Positions 27,014 through 37,216 of a stretch of 64,000 nt of DNA are shown here, piece after piece. Below the pieces are notes generated by a model that searched no databases, had not been told where the DNA came from, and was given only the letters and a program-made list of their open reading frames with translations. The position numbers were made by a program, and so were the translations under genes. The number at the start of each line of letters is the position of its first letter. Position 1 is the first letter of the stretch. Source of the stretch: Clytia hemisphaerica (lineage: Eukaryota > Cnidaria > Hydrozoa > Leptothecata > Clytiidae); NCBI GenBank assembly GCA_902728285.1, contig CACVBU010000051.1:62001-126000 (forward strand), given 5' to 3'.

Positions 27014-29176
27014 TTACAATTGTCTTGTGTTGAATCTTTTCGGGTGTTTACTCCATGCAGTGTTGAGTCTTTCTTTGAAGACTTTGACTGTCTTTGCCTC
27101 AGCGACATCTTTTGGCAATTTATTCCAGGTTGGTATAGTTCGATAAAAGAAGGAATTCGTTTGTACACCACGGAGTCCATCGCTTCCAAAGTTTGGAATC
27201 ATCTCAAAGTTGTGCCTTCTGTTTGGTCGCGTTCGACGGGCTATCTTGTTTGGGATGGTATCTTTTTCGTAATAGTTGATGTGCTTGTAAAGTTGGACCA
27301 TGTCACAAAAGTGTCTTCTAAACTCGAGCGTAGGAAGATCTAATTCACGCAGTCGTTCTTCATAAGACATATTACGACATTTTTGAACAAGTTTTGTTGC
27401 CCGTCTTTGTACTCCTTCAATCAGATTTACGTGTTTACGTAGAAACGGAGACCATACTGACTGAGCGTACTCCAGATGCGGGCGAACAAACGCACAATAC
27501 AATGTTTTAAATGTACTTGTACTCATATTTACAAATCCTCGATTGATTATGCCAAGTATCGCGTTTGCTTTTTTGACTTGCTTTGCAATGTGTTCTTCAA
27601 ATGTAAGTTCTGAGTCAATGAGGATTCCAAGATCTTTTTCTTCAAAGACGTGTTCCAATTGGCGTCCATCTAGGGAATAAGGATGAGCATGTTTGATGTT
27701 TCCAAACTTTCCTAGCGTCAGAACGTGACACTTTTCAGGATGGAATAGTAATAGCCAGTCTTTCGACCATTCTACAAGTGTGTCTATATCATTCTGAAGG
27801 GAAACAGAGTCTTCGACGCAATTGACTTCTTTGAAGATTTTGGTATCATCAGCAAACAGTAGGATCAATGAGATGACCTTTTCAGGAAGATCATTGATGT
27901 ATAGCACGAACAGTATTGGTCCCAGTACACTACCCTGTGGAATACCACTCACTACAGGGTCTGTAGTCGAGAAGGACTGGTTCACTTTTACTGATTGAGT
28001 TCGACCTGTTAGAAATGACGTTATCCATTTTAAGATTGAACCGTTGATGCCATATGCTGATAGTTTCTTGCATAGTCGACGGTGGGGTACAGTGTCGAAA
28101 GCCTTTGCAAAATCGAAGTAGACACTATCAACAACGTTTCCTTTAGAGATGCTCTCATAACATTTATCCAGATAGTACAAAAGCTGTGTCACGGTTGAAC
28201 GGTTGTTAATGAAGCCATATTGTTTGTTCGATAAAAGATTATGATCAGAAAGGTGCTTCATGATGTGTTTCCTCAGTATTGATTCCATTAATTTGCACAC
28301 TACCGATGTCAAACTAACAGGTCGATAATTGACTGCCAAATTCTGAGGTCCCTTGTTTTTGTAGATAGGTGTGACATGTGCCACCTTCCAATCTTGTGGT
28401 AATGAGCCTTCAACTAAAGATTTGTTCATGATTACAGCCAAGGGTAGAGACAGATAGTCAGATAATTCCGCTAGTATCCTAGGGTGTATTTCGTCTGGAC
28501 CGAATGACTTATTATGGTTGAGCTCTTTCAATTGATTCTGTACCATCTCCTCAGAGATATGAATATCTCCGATGGATGAGTCAGTTCTCTTTTCAAATGC
28601 AGGAAGCTCACCTACTGCTTCTTTTGTGAATACACTGCAGAACTGTCGTTGAAGTATATTAGCTTTTTCGTGATCTTCATGCTTTAACGAGGTTTTGACA
28701 TTTGGTGATTCAAGTAGTGATGAAACTGTACTAGAAGATTTCATCTTGTTACGCACATGTGACCAGAAGATCTTCGGTTTGGTCTTTGCGTTATCACAAA
28801 TTCTTTGTTCGTAGTTCCTGTGAGCTTGTCTCATCAATTTGCTCACTCTGTTTCTTACAGGGGTGTATTTTGCTCGATTGTATTCTTTTTCTTCGGGCGA
28901 TGATTTCATCCATTTCCGATGGAGGCGTCTCTTCTCTGCTATTTCTTTCCGAAGTTGAACTCCAATAGGTATTTTACCTTTCTTCTTCCAGTTTTGACCA
29001 CCGATGATCTTTATGGGTACAAAACGGTTTCGTATATCCAAAATCTTCTTTCGGAAAAGCTGCCAAAGCTCCTCGGTTGACTTAGAATTAGCCATCTCCG
29101 GGAATTGCTTGTACCAATCATCAGAGTTGAGATCTTGTTTCATTGCTTCAAAGTCTGCGTCCTCGTACTTGTACAA
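27014..29176 (-). CDS. CR1-like LINE reverse transcriptase (ORF2, C-terminal part)
   Basis: About 720 codons. Motifs in order: KSFGPDEIHPRIL, VNYRPVSLTSVVCKLMES, KQYGF, VYFDFAKAFDTVPH (motif A), SGIPQGSVLGPILFVLYIND (motif B), LLFADDTKIF (motif C, FADD), KCHVLTLG, then a C-terminal region with ERLRELDLPTLEFRRHFCDM and a WNKLP end, all usual for CR1/jockey-type ORF2. The frame starts at a non-ATG codon because a deletion cuts it off from the endonuclease (29148-30050). The RT core itself shows no stop. It would copy LINE RNA at a nicked target in the nucleus. Confidence 0.85.
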   Translation of the reverse strand: MYKYEDADFEAMKQDLNSDDWYKQFPEMANSKSTEELWQLFRKKILDIRNRFVPIKIIGGQNWKKKGKIPIGVQLRKEIAEKRRLHRKWMKSSPEEKEYNRAKYTPVRNRVSKLMRQAHRNYEQRICDNAKTKPKIFWSHVRNKMKSSSTVSSLLESPNVKTSLKHEDHEKANILQRQFCSVFTKEAVGELPAFEKRTDSSIGDIHISEEMVQNQLKELNHNKSFGPDEIHPRILAELSDYLSLPLAVIMNKSLVEGSLPQDWKVAHVTPIYKNKGPQNLAVNYRPVSLTSVVCKLMESILRKHIMKHLSDHNLLSNKQYGFINNRSTVTQLLYYLDKCYESISKGNVVDSVYFDFAKAFDTVPHRRLCKKLSAYGINGSILKWITSFLTGRTQSVKVNQSFSTTDPVVSGIPQGSVLGPILFVLYINDLPEKVISLILLFADDTKIFKEVNCVEDSVSLQNDIDTLVEWSKDWLLLFHPEKCHVLTLGKFGNIKHAHPYSLDGRQLEHVFEEKDLGILIDSELTFEEHIAKQVKKANAILGIINRGFVNMSTSTFKTLYCAFVRPHLEYAQSVWSPFLRKHVNLIEGVQRRATKLVQKCRNMSYEERLRELDLPTLEFRRHFCDMVQLYKHINYYEKDTIPNKIARRTRPNRRHNFEMIPNFGSDGLRGVQTNSFFYRTIPTWNKLPKDVAEAKTVKVFKERLNTAWSKHPKRFNTRQL

Positions 29177-30050
29177 AGTACAAAGGACTGAGATACTCTA
29201 GACATAGAGCTTGGTTAGCTTCACCTGTTAGAATGAGATCGACTAAAGATGGGTCGTCAGTCCCACGGCATCTGGTTGGTTCTTCTACACTTTGGTGGAG
29301 AAAGGAGTCGCGAAGGGCATCAAGAAATCTTTCTTCTTTACTTTCCTCGAGATGTGGCGTCGTCCAATTTTTCCAATTGATTGTTGGGAAGTTAAAGTCC
29401 CCGACAAAGCATTTATGAGAGTATTTGTTGTTTGATGCGATATCTTTGATTAGATGATTCAACTTGTTGTTATTTTCAGCTGACGTGTCATTGTTCGTAG
29501 GGGAGCGATAGATACAGGAGAAGACCAGGAGATCGTTTCCGGATAGACGAATTTCGATTGTAGATACTTCGTTGAAATTGACTTGGTTCATTGATTGGTT
29601 GACATCGGTGACCAAATGTTTGATCGATGAATGAGCAAGAATAATTATCCCGCGACCGATGCCAGTGGTCATATTCGTATGACTGACACATTTATAATGT
29701 TTAAGCTCGTGTTCGTGTAGCTCTCGCAGTCCACCGTGCTTTGGTTTCACCTCACATATCGCAATGATGTGGGGATGATGTTTCTCTACATCGAGCACCA
29801 GTTGTCGCTTCTTCTCAGGTGTTAGCGTGTCGGCGTTGCAATAAAAGATCCTGATTTCGTTGATCTTTATTTCAACATCATCTACTTGATTTACGTTATG
29901 GTTTTCTTGAATTATTGTTCTCCGATTGTTTTCGTTTGAGTAAGATTCTTGGCGAATACTACATTCTTCGTGTCTGTCTTCTTTGTTTGGGATCTGATTT
30001 TGACCTTGATGATGTCGAATCCGTTTTTTGAGTCCCCTCGAACTCTCCAT
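29148..30050 (-). pseudogene. CR1-like LINE endonuclease (ORF2, N-terminal part), lacking SDH
   Basis: APE-type endonuclease from IRIFYCNADTLTPEKK through AICEVKPKHG, GRGIIILAHSSI, LLVFSCIYRSP, CFVGDFNFPTINW and PSLVDLILTGEANQ to LEYLSPL. There the frame shifts: the related copy at 61650-61700 continues GKSDHSSLTFS, holding the catalytic SDH motif, and reaches the DADFEAMK segment about 25 residues later, whereas here that stretch is deleted. The deletion removes a catalytic pair and separates endonuclease from RT, so this copy should not nick DNA. The ORF start overlaps the end of ORF1 by about 140 nt in another frame. Confidence 0.8.
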
Positions 30051-31090
30051 TTATAGATATCAGAGTTATCATTCTCATTTCTAGTTTTAGCTTTGAACGA
30101 TAGTTCCCTTACGTTCTTTCTTTCATCTGGTGTTAGATCTTCAGTTATACTCGTTGCCTTGTATTTTTGGATGCCCTTGAGAGAAGGAAGGTTTCCGAGA
30201 AGTGAAAATTTTTCCTTTTCGCTTGATAGACAGATTAATAAAGGGCGCTTCTTTTCCTGGGATGGTTTTCCGAGGCGACTGACACGTTTGATAGTAGCGC
30301 GTGTGTGAGTGTCTTTAACAAGACCTTCGGCCCATGAACTGTCACCTTCTTGTTCTTGTTCTGCTAAGCCATGGATGACGACGTTGCGAGATCTTTTGAT
30401 TTTGTCATTTTCTTCTGCTTCTTCTACACGCCATGCATCCCTAATAGCTTCTCTGATAGTTGTTTGCTTGGCAGATACCTCAGAGGTCTTTGTAGCGTCA
30501 GCGTAAGACTTTTCCGACAATGTCTTCATTTCTGTTTTGATAAGTTCTTGCATGCTGTGCTTGAATTTCTCCATGTTGGTTTCAATCTTTTGTTCAACGT
30601 ATTCCAAAGTGTGGAGTGCTGGATTGTTGTCCAGTTTCTTTTTGAGGTCAGCGAGTTCTTTTTCTCTGGCATCGGCCGCAATTTTGTCTGCTTTGAACTT
30701 CTTCAGAAGCTCTGCTTCTTTCTCAGCTTTGACCTTGATAATGTTTTCACAATTTGCCACGTCCCTCTGCAGAGATTTCACCTTTTGGTTTGGGGAAGTA
30801 TATGCACCAATATTCTTGGTCATAGTCACGCAGTTCACGCAAATGAACTTTATTCCTTTCGTCTTTCCAACAATCAGCTGGATGTAGTATGGAGGAAGTT
30901 CAGAACACGAATAGTGAACACTTCTCTCGCACTCGGTGCATTTGAGTCGATCTTTTTTCCTGTCGGTGATACATCGTGATGGTGTACAAGTCTCCAGATC
31001 TTGTAAGCTTGCACTCAATTCTTCCAATGATGATGGTGATTGCAATGGTGAAGGTGTGACTGTTCGACTGCTCCGAAGAATTCTCTTCAT
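29912..31090 (-). CDS. CR1-like LINE ORF1 protein with PHD-like zinc finger
   Basis: 392 codons from an ATG at 31090. Residues about 48-88 hold a C4HC3-like cluster: KCTECERSVHYSC, then FICVNC. A long charged coiled-coil-like region follows (about 100-210, K/E/D-rich with heptad-like leucines), then RNVVIHGLAEQEQE and KRPLLICLSSEKEK, an RRM-like pair typical of LINE ORF1, and LTPDERKNVRELSFKAKTRN near the end. ORF1 proteins bind the element's RNA as a chaperone. Intact, unlike ORF2. Confidence 0.82.
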   Translation of the reverse strand: MKRILRSSRTVTPSPLQSPSSLEELSASLQDLETCTPSRCITDRKKDRLKCTECERSVHYSCSELPPYYIQLIVGKTKGIKFICVNCVTMTKNIGAYTSPNQKVKSLQRDVANCENIIKVKAEKEAELLKKFKADKIAADAREKELADLKKKLDNNPALHTLEYVEQKIETNMEKFKHSMQELIKTEMKTLSEKSYADATKTSEVSAKQTTIREAIRDAWRVEEAEENDKIKRSRNVVIHGLAEQEQEGDSSWAEGLVKDTHTRATIKRVSRLGKPSQEKKRPLLICLSSEKEKFSLLGNLPSLKGIQKYKATSITEDLTPDERKNVRELSFKAKTRNENDNSDIYKWRVRGDSKNGFDIIKVKIRSQTKKTDTKNVVFAKNLTQTKTIGEQ

Positions 31091-31130
31091 TATGATGGAT
31101 ATGAATGAGATTTCCGTTTAAAATAGTCAA

Positions 31131-32102
31131 AAATGTTGTTTTTTGAGGATTTTTGAGCTTTTCTTGAAAAAATGTTGAAAATTTTGTTGAAAATTCGCCT
31201 GAAAAAATTACTGAAGGTCGCGGAGAAATTCTTTTTAGTGTTATTTCGAAAATTTAGAGTTCAAGGAGTTCAAAAAACGCATCCCCGCTTCATTTTGAAA
31301 AATCGTTCAAAAACTGTAGCCGATAACATTTCATCGCTGCGCGTTTCAAAACCGAACAGAGATCAAGCTCCTGATGATGATGATTAAATAAAACTAGAGA
31401 AGACTTTCTAAGAATAGTGTTATATTGCTATCAAGGGAATGGAATACCTGCTCTACCCGCCAAGCTAAAATTTTCCAAAGATGAACTAACCTGTGCTATC
31501 CGGATGATTTCAGCACCAAAACAAGAGTAAAGCATGGTTGAAGGCAAATTACTAGTGCAAAAAGCCTTTAAAGTTTGAACTAGTGATTTTCTTTAAAAAA
31601 CTTAGAGAAAGAAATGACCGTGGCACTTAAAGGGTTAACTCCCAATTGAATTTTACAATGAATTAAGGTAGGGCCTTACAATTTTGTGTGTGAGTAAAAA
31701 CGCAAAAAGAAGGAACTTTTGGAAAAATATTTTTTGTGTTGACATCGTATTTTCATAGTTTTGAAAATCGTTAGTGGGGAATTGGAATGGCAATAAATTA
31801 AAAAATCATTTTTTACATCATGAGCTTAACGATTGAATGATGGGTCATTTCTAGCATTTTATTCAAAAGTTCCTATAAAAGTTCCTGACGACATTCAGTT
31901 TCATCAAAGTATTTGTGATAAATATTTGAATTTCGACACAACTTAGGCATGGTAATCCATCATACTTCCGAATTTCATGACTTCACTGTATACAACAACA
32001 TGATGCTCACATCTGAAATATTTCAATATCTTCCACTGTATTTTCTACTCACTTGCGTTGTCAAAGCTAGTTCTTCTTAAGTTAACAACATTAGTTTGTT
32101 AA
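31131..32102. other. 5' flank of the LINE and intergenic sequence
   Basis: 31131-31400 may be the LINE 5' UTR; its limit is not visible. The rest is AT-rich without ORFs. Confidence 0.35.
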
Positions 32103-32110
32103 ACATTTGT

Positions 32111-32938
32111 GTCCCTGCAAGCGATTTAGAACACATTCAAGATCAGCCAAGTAATTCTACGGCCCAAATTGGCTTAGATCAGCCAGGTCCAGTTCGGATT
32201 GGTCAATAACGGCCAGGTCCAGTTTTGTCAAGTTACAAACTTGATAAAACAAAAGCAATGATTTTCGGCCAATGTAAGACCGGTCTAGGCCGATATGGAC
32301 CGGTTCAGGCCGATACAAACCGGTCCAGAACGTTTTACGGAAGCCGAAATACTAACTATAAGCAAAATTGTTTTCAAACAGTTTTTTCGTTGTAAATGAC
32401 ATACTCCCCTGTATTTCATAACCTTGACTCGCTCGCTCTTATGAATCCATTTGGAAAAGATTGTTAAAAATCGTCCTTAGAATAGAAATGCACTGTCTCC
32501 CTTTATTTAGACATCCTTGTATCATTTACATGACTCCCCTATTAAAACTTGCATGTCAATATTGCTTTTCGTATTTCATTACAATTATTTCGACCTTTTA
32601 ACTAACAAGAGCACAATATCTGAAAAAGAAACTGTTACTTGCCTTGTGTTCATTCGAACAGTTTACAAAAAGATTCGAATGTTTTTAGTGACTCGAGATT
32701 TTAACCAGAAAATACCGTCTTACGAAAAAAAGAGTTGCTTTTTTGTTTTCAGACTGGACTTGGCCGAATTTGGACCGGCCTTTGTTTAGAGAAAAGATTT
32801 AGAAACATGGCTCAGCTAAGATCGGCATAGATTGGCCAAAATCGGCCAGGAATGGTTCAGACCGGTCCATATCGAACAAAAGTTCGGCTTTTTCAGGATC
32901 GGCCTATTTTCAATGTGCTCTAAATCGCTTGCAGGGAC
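32111..32938. mobile_element. hAT-like MITE, 828 bp, 8-bp target duplication
   Basis: Ends GTCCCTGCAAGCGATTTAGA and its complement TCTAAATCGCTTGCAGGGAC (one mismatch), flanked by a perfect 8-bp repeat ACATTTGT (32103-32110, 32939-32946). Subterminal regions are full of ACCGGTC, GGCCAGG and GGCCGA words on both sides. 8-bp duplications and short subterminal repeats are hAT habits. No transposase ORF. A related left end is at 43636 and 46111. Confidence 0.8.
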
Positions 32939-33060
32939 ACATTTGTTTTTTTTCCAGTGTAAAAAAAGGAAAAAACACAAAGTAAGACTCCCTGGATATT
33001 TCATTGAAAAACTTCAGACTACACAAAATTTGTCAACAACAACTTAAATTCTTAATCAAG

Positions 33061-35300
33061 GTTTAAACCTTGCGATGAAGTATCCAACTAAAATTTTATA
33101 TCACGAACAGTAGTCTCTTCTTGATTAATTAAAAATGGTTTTTGCTTTTATGGAAGAAAGACGACACGATGTCAATCAACGATGTATGAAGGTTTAAGGA
33201 GTGAGACATGAAAAATGAAAAACAGATATGTTGTTTCTTGTGTTGAAATCTACCTATTGATAAGACAATGTTTACCAACTAAACCCAAAAACTTATCCTT
33301 GCAAAAACATTCACAAGAATAAGGTAAAATAAAAGGTAAAAATGCTCGAATACTGCTAAAATCCAAGCCTCCAAGCCTTATGTAAAAACTGCGACCTATT
33401 ACACATCCATCAAGGCAACGCCAAACATCCAAACGACCATTTTAAATCAATTGTGAGAGAGTGTGAGACCATCCATGCAAGGCTGACCCAAGCAGGTCTT
33501 CTACAATAAGCTCTCTCGTAAATTCAGTTTAAAATGAGCAAATTGTTTCACCGTGAATGAGAAATATTCTCCTAATTCTGATAGGCCGAGTATCTTTAAA
33601 GAAAAACATTATTTATTCATCATTTTTATTACTAAATTATCTATCATGAACATATTTTTCACATATGACGTCTAACACTAAAGTATTTATTATGTTGACT
33701 TTTATTTCCAAAACGCGACACCCCTAAAAACTCAAAATTTGCTTTTTTTAACCTGTAATCTAAATGGCATCCTTTTTATTTCGACCACTAACTTGATGGG
33801 GTTTTAAGTTTAATACTGTTCTCCTGTCAAATCATTTGCTGAATTTTCTAATCCCGGAAATTAAAAAAATTATATCACCGTCACGTTGGTTTTTAAATGT
33901 TCAAATACCAGAATAAAACAAGGCTCATCACCGGCACTGTCTGATTTAGAAAACCGTATTCCTGTCACTCTTTTAAAAAAATCCCGTATTCTAAAAAGGG
34001 TCAGTCCCGCCATATCGTAAAGGTACAAACCCCCTATAATTGGAACTGCGGAATAGAGGCAGTGTCGTACATGACGTTCAGAGCCAACTATTGTGTAATT
34101 TACATAAGAACATAAAAAATTTATTTTTTCAGTTTTTGTTGCCTCTTGCCAAATATTTTGAATATCCGCAAAGACTTGCTTCGTGGCTATCAATTGATTA
34201 AAATTTAGGACGTTTAAACAACCTTTTGCTTGCAAAGTTTTATTTCGTGCGTAGCCTTTTTGCAGTAGGCCTTTTTGCAATTGATATTCAATTCAACAAA
34301 GCTAGAGGTGACTCTTTTTATGGTTCTCAAAATACTTTAGCCTGACAAGTAAGGAACAACTATCTTTTAAATGCAATTAATTCGAATTCTTTATATCTAG
34401 TTCATGGTAAATTGGCCATAAAAAGATGGCTGTTTCAGCCAATCTTGAGGGTCGAAATTCACAAACTTTGTGACACGTCGGCGCCCAACCATGCTGGGCC
34501 TACCTTAGACACTATATATTGCTGAATCTTTTTGCAGGGTATCCTAAATATCCAAGATACACCCCTGAAAATGGACGTCAATTTTCATTGACAAGCTAGG
34601 AAAGACTAACATCGTTGCACAGAAACAATATGTTTAAATGGTATCCGAAAAGCTATGGTTCTTTAAGTCCCAAGTTAACTGAACTCATGGCTCGTTTGTC
34701 CTCAAACAGCGGTCTCCAAAATAAGTTTTCTTATAGATTTCTGTATTTTAATGAGTTAATATTTTTTAACATTTTTATCATGAAACTACATATTTGGAGT
34801 AACTATAAATTAAGGTAGAGCAGTGTTTTTTCCAAGCACCCAATAAGTCTCTCTTCCCATTTCTTTAAACCTATTAGAAGGATTAAAATGAATGAAACCC
34901 ATACTTACAGTTTACTCAGTTATCACAGCTGCAGTTGATTATTTTAATTGAGTTTTATATATCACCCGTCTCCTTTATTGTAGATGAAGTTGAAATTATT
35001 CGTTATCTTCAATGAAGGAGACGATTTTTAATCGAGTTATTAGATTACTAGAGACATATATTATATAATTGTTTTTTCTATGAACTGTTTTCAATTTTTA
35101 TTAAGATTCAGTTTTTTTCACTGAAATTGACATTGCATAAGATCTTAATAAAGCACAAGGAGTAGCATTGAAGAGAGGAATAAAATGTTATTATTTTCAA
35201 TTTTATCATTAGAATAACAATATCATATATACTAATTGCTAGATATTGAATTTAAAACATTTAAATGTTAACAGGGGAAAAACTGGTAAACAAACTTTTT
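33061..35300. repeat. Repeat family R, copy 0, about 2.2 kb
   Basis: Starts AAACCTTGCGATGAAGTATC and runs to about AAATGTTAACAGGGGAAAAA. Segments recur at 40826-41380 plus 42188-43628, 44470-46104, 53340-55736 plus 58149-58380, and weakly at 58865-58960. Only 60-136-residue ORFs, not conserved as frames. Near the 3' part GTCTCCTTTATTG and its complement CAATGAAGGAGAC form a hairpin (about 34970-35022). Nature unknown; probably a large non-autonomous element. Confidence 0.7.
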
Positions 35301-36926
35301 TGGACGAGATTCGAATGTTTCATAGGAATTTCCCTCTTTTCCCCAGTTTTGTTTAATCCAAACCCACTCAACCCCCTTGTAACTTAACTAAGAATTCTAA
35401 GCTAATCATATTTCAAGCCTGATTCACTTTATATTTGTGAGCATCCTCGAAATTCAAGAAAAATTATTTTAGGAAATACAAGTTTTTTTTAATAAGCAAG
35501 TGTATGCCCCTTGGTCAGGCTCGTATATGCTTTTAAGTTCTCAAAGCTTCCAGACATAGCTTATGCTTATTATATGCTCATGAATAATGCTTATGGTTAA
35601 GCCCGAGCCAACTTCTTAGTGAAATTTCAGAAATTTTGAGAAATGTGTTCAGATTTTGGGAGCAGTGGAATGTAGCTTGCCGTGGAATGTAGCTACTATC
35701 AGCCTTGTCAAGCCCTCGACCTAGTCATCTCCGAGCCTGTTTTAGGATTTTTGTATATGCTTGTTAAAAAAACATATAGATCAGTTTTTATGACTTTTTA
35801 ATGCAGGCGTGTCATAAAATCCAGCTTAAACTAGGCACTTCAGTCACGTGACTAAAACCTCTCGCCGCAATTTAGTGGAAGCGCAATTTCAATGTTGAGA
35901 CGGGGTTTTGTTTTTTTTAGAAAATGTATGCATTTTTAAATTGAAATTTCGCAAGGTCTCCTTCTATCCTTTAAAAAAACCAATAACTGTATTCAGAGCC
36001 TTAATAATTGACTTAGTTTCTCCTAAGTGTGCTAAATTCATAATTTTCTTCAGTAAAATTCTACAGAGCTTTGAAAACTGTTTTTTGTCACAGCTTTTTT
36101 CCAGTCACGTTTAATAAAAAGGCACACCCTGTTTATTTTAGGACAGAAAATAAGCTTTCCAAAAACTATAAATACTTTATATTCAATGTATTGCTAACCT
36201 TGCGAAAAATCACTTTTGTGACTTTCAAATTCCCAACGTTACCCCCGTCTCGAGAATCACTTTCGATTTTGCACGGGTTTTTGATCCTGCAGACGACCGA
36301 CGAAGCAGCCAGAAGAGAGCAGAGCAGACACAGAACATATCCACATCAAAATTGTTGACAATCCTGTTAAAATTCTTTAAAAAGCCCATAGAATTGGAAT
36401 AGGTGAGTTTGTTAAATGATTTTATTTCCATCATAAAGCTTTTAAGAGAAATAAAAGGGTTACAGAGTCATTTTCTTTCCTGGCAAGTTGCCCTGAAGAA
36501 AGGCTTCCCTTTATATGCTTTTTATGAGGCCTTGAAGTGATGCTGAAACTTTACACTCCCCACTCCCTTGGCCTTTGGTTATTTGCTGCATCAATTCTTC
36601 ACTTTAGTCACTCCCAAAGATCATTTCAGTAGCCTCAACCGTCTTAAACTAAGCAAATTGTTGGTGGTCACTCTACGACCGATACTTTTGTGGCGGGCTA
36701 AAATTGCAATCAATATTGGAATGACTAAACTACAGCTATGATAATGCTGGGATATCTTGAATCATGGGCAATATAGCAACAACTGCTAACAGCCAATGAG
36801 AGATAAGCAAGTTGTTTTGGATAGGCTGCTTAGGCATAAAATGCTAGAAATAGTTGCTATCTTGCCCATCAGTAAAGATTAGATGTATAAATACCAACAA
36901 TCACCAAAAATTTGAACGTGCATGTA
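35301..36926. other. Intergenic, no gene recognised
   Basis: AT-rich. A possible non-coding 5' exon ends at 36402 (GGAATAG before GTGAGTTT, a good donor), following a GC-richer stretch at 36240-36350; this is too weak to call. Confidence 0.35.
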
Positions 36927-37216
36927 GGGGGGGGGTACTAGGGCAAGATGGATTACTACGGGGATGCTCCGCTGACCAGGGTACCTTTTTTAACCTCCAC
37001 GAGTCCCAGGTAGGGTCGGAAAAACACCAAAATAGAAAAATCAGTCCCATGTCCTATTTATGGAAAATTTGGGAAAAAAGTAGAAAATTTGAGAAAATTT
37101 TGGACCATTCAGGGTCACTTTTTTCGCAAATTTATAGTCCCACGTAGGGTTCATTTTTCGAACCTCAGCGGAGCACCCCCGTCAGTCGACAAGAGGGTAG
37201 TACCCCCTCCCCCCGG
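36927..37216. mobile_element. MITE with G-rich termini, 290 bp, 7-bp target duplication
   Basis: Starts GGGGGGGGGTACTAGGGCAA; the right end inverted is a G-run followed by GTACTACCCTCTTG; subterminal GATGCTCCGCTGA pairs with TCAGCGGAGCACC. Flanked by GCATGTA at 36920-36926 and 37217-37223. The interior shows AGGGTNC motifs like the copy at 3041-3380. Confidence 0.7.

Larger units (their letters stand above)
22330..31130 (-). mobile_element. CR1-like LINE, interrupted by an LTR element
   Basis: Minus-strand element with ORF1 (31090 to 29912), endonuclease (30050 to 29148) and reverse transcriptase (29176 to 27014). The 3' UTR continues across the LTR insertion: removing 22360-26961 and one copy of the CAAA duplication joins the sequence after the RT to a TTTATT (minus-strand AATAAA) near 22341. 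Outer borders are approximate. Confidence 0.75.

Noticed and set aside
30093-31121. Several + strand ORFs of 60-202 residues
   Set aside because: Antisense shadows of LINE ORF1, which has clear domain content on the minus strand.
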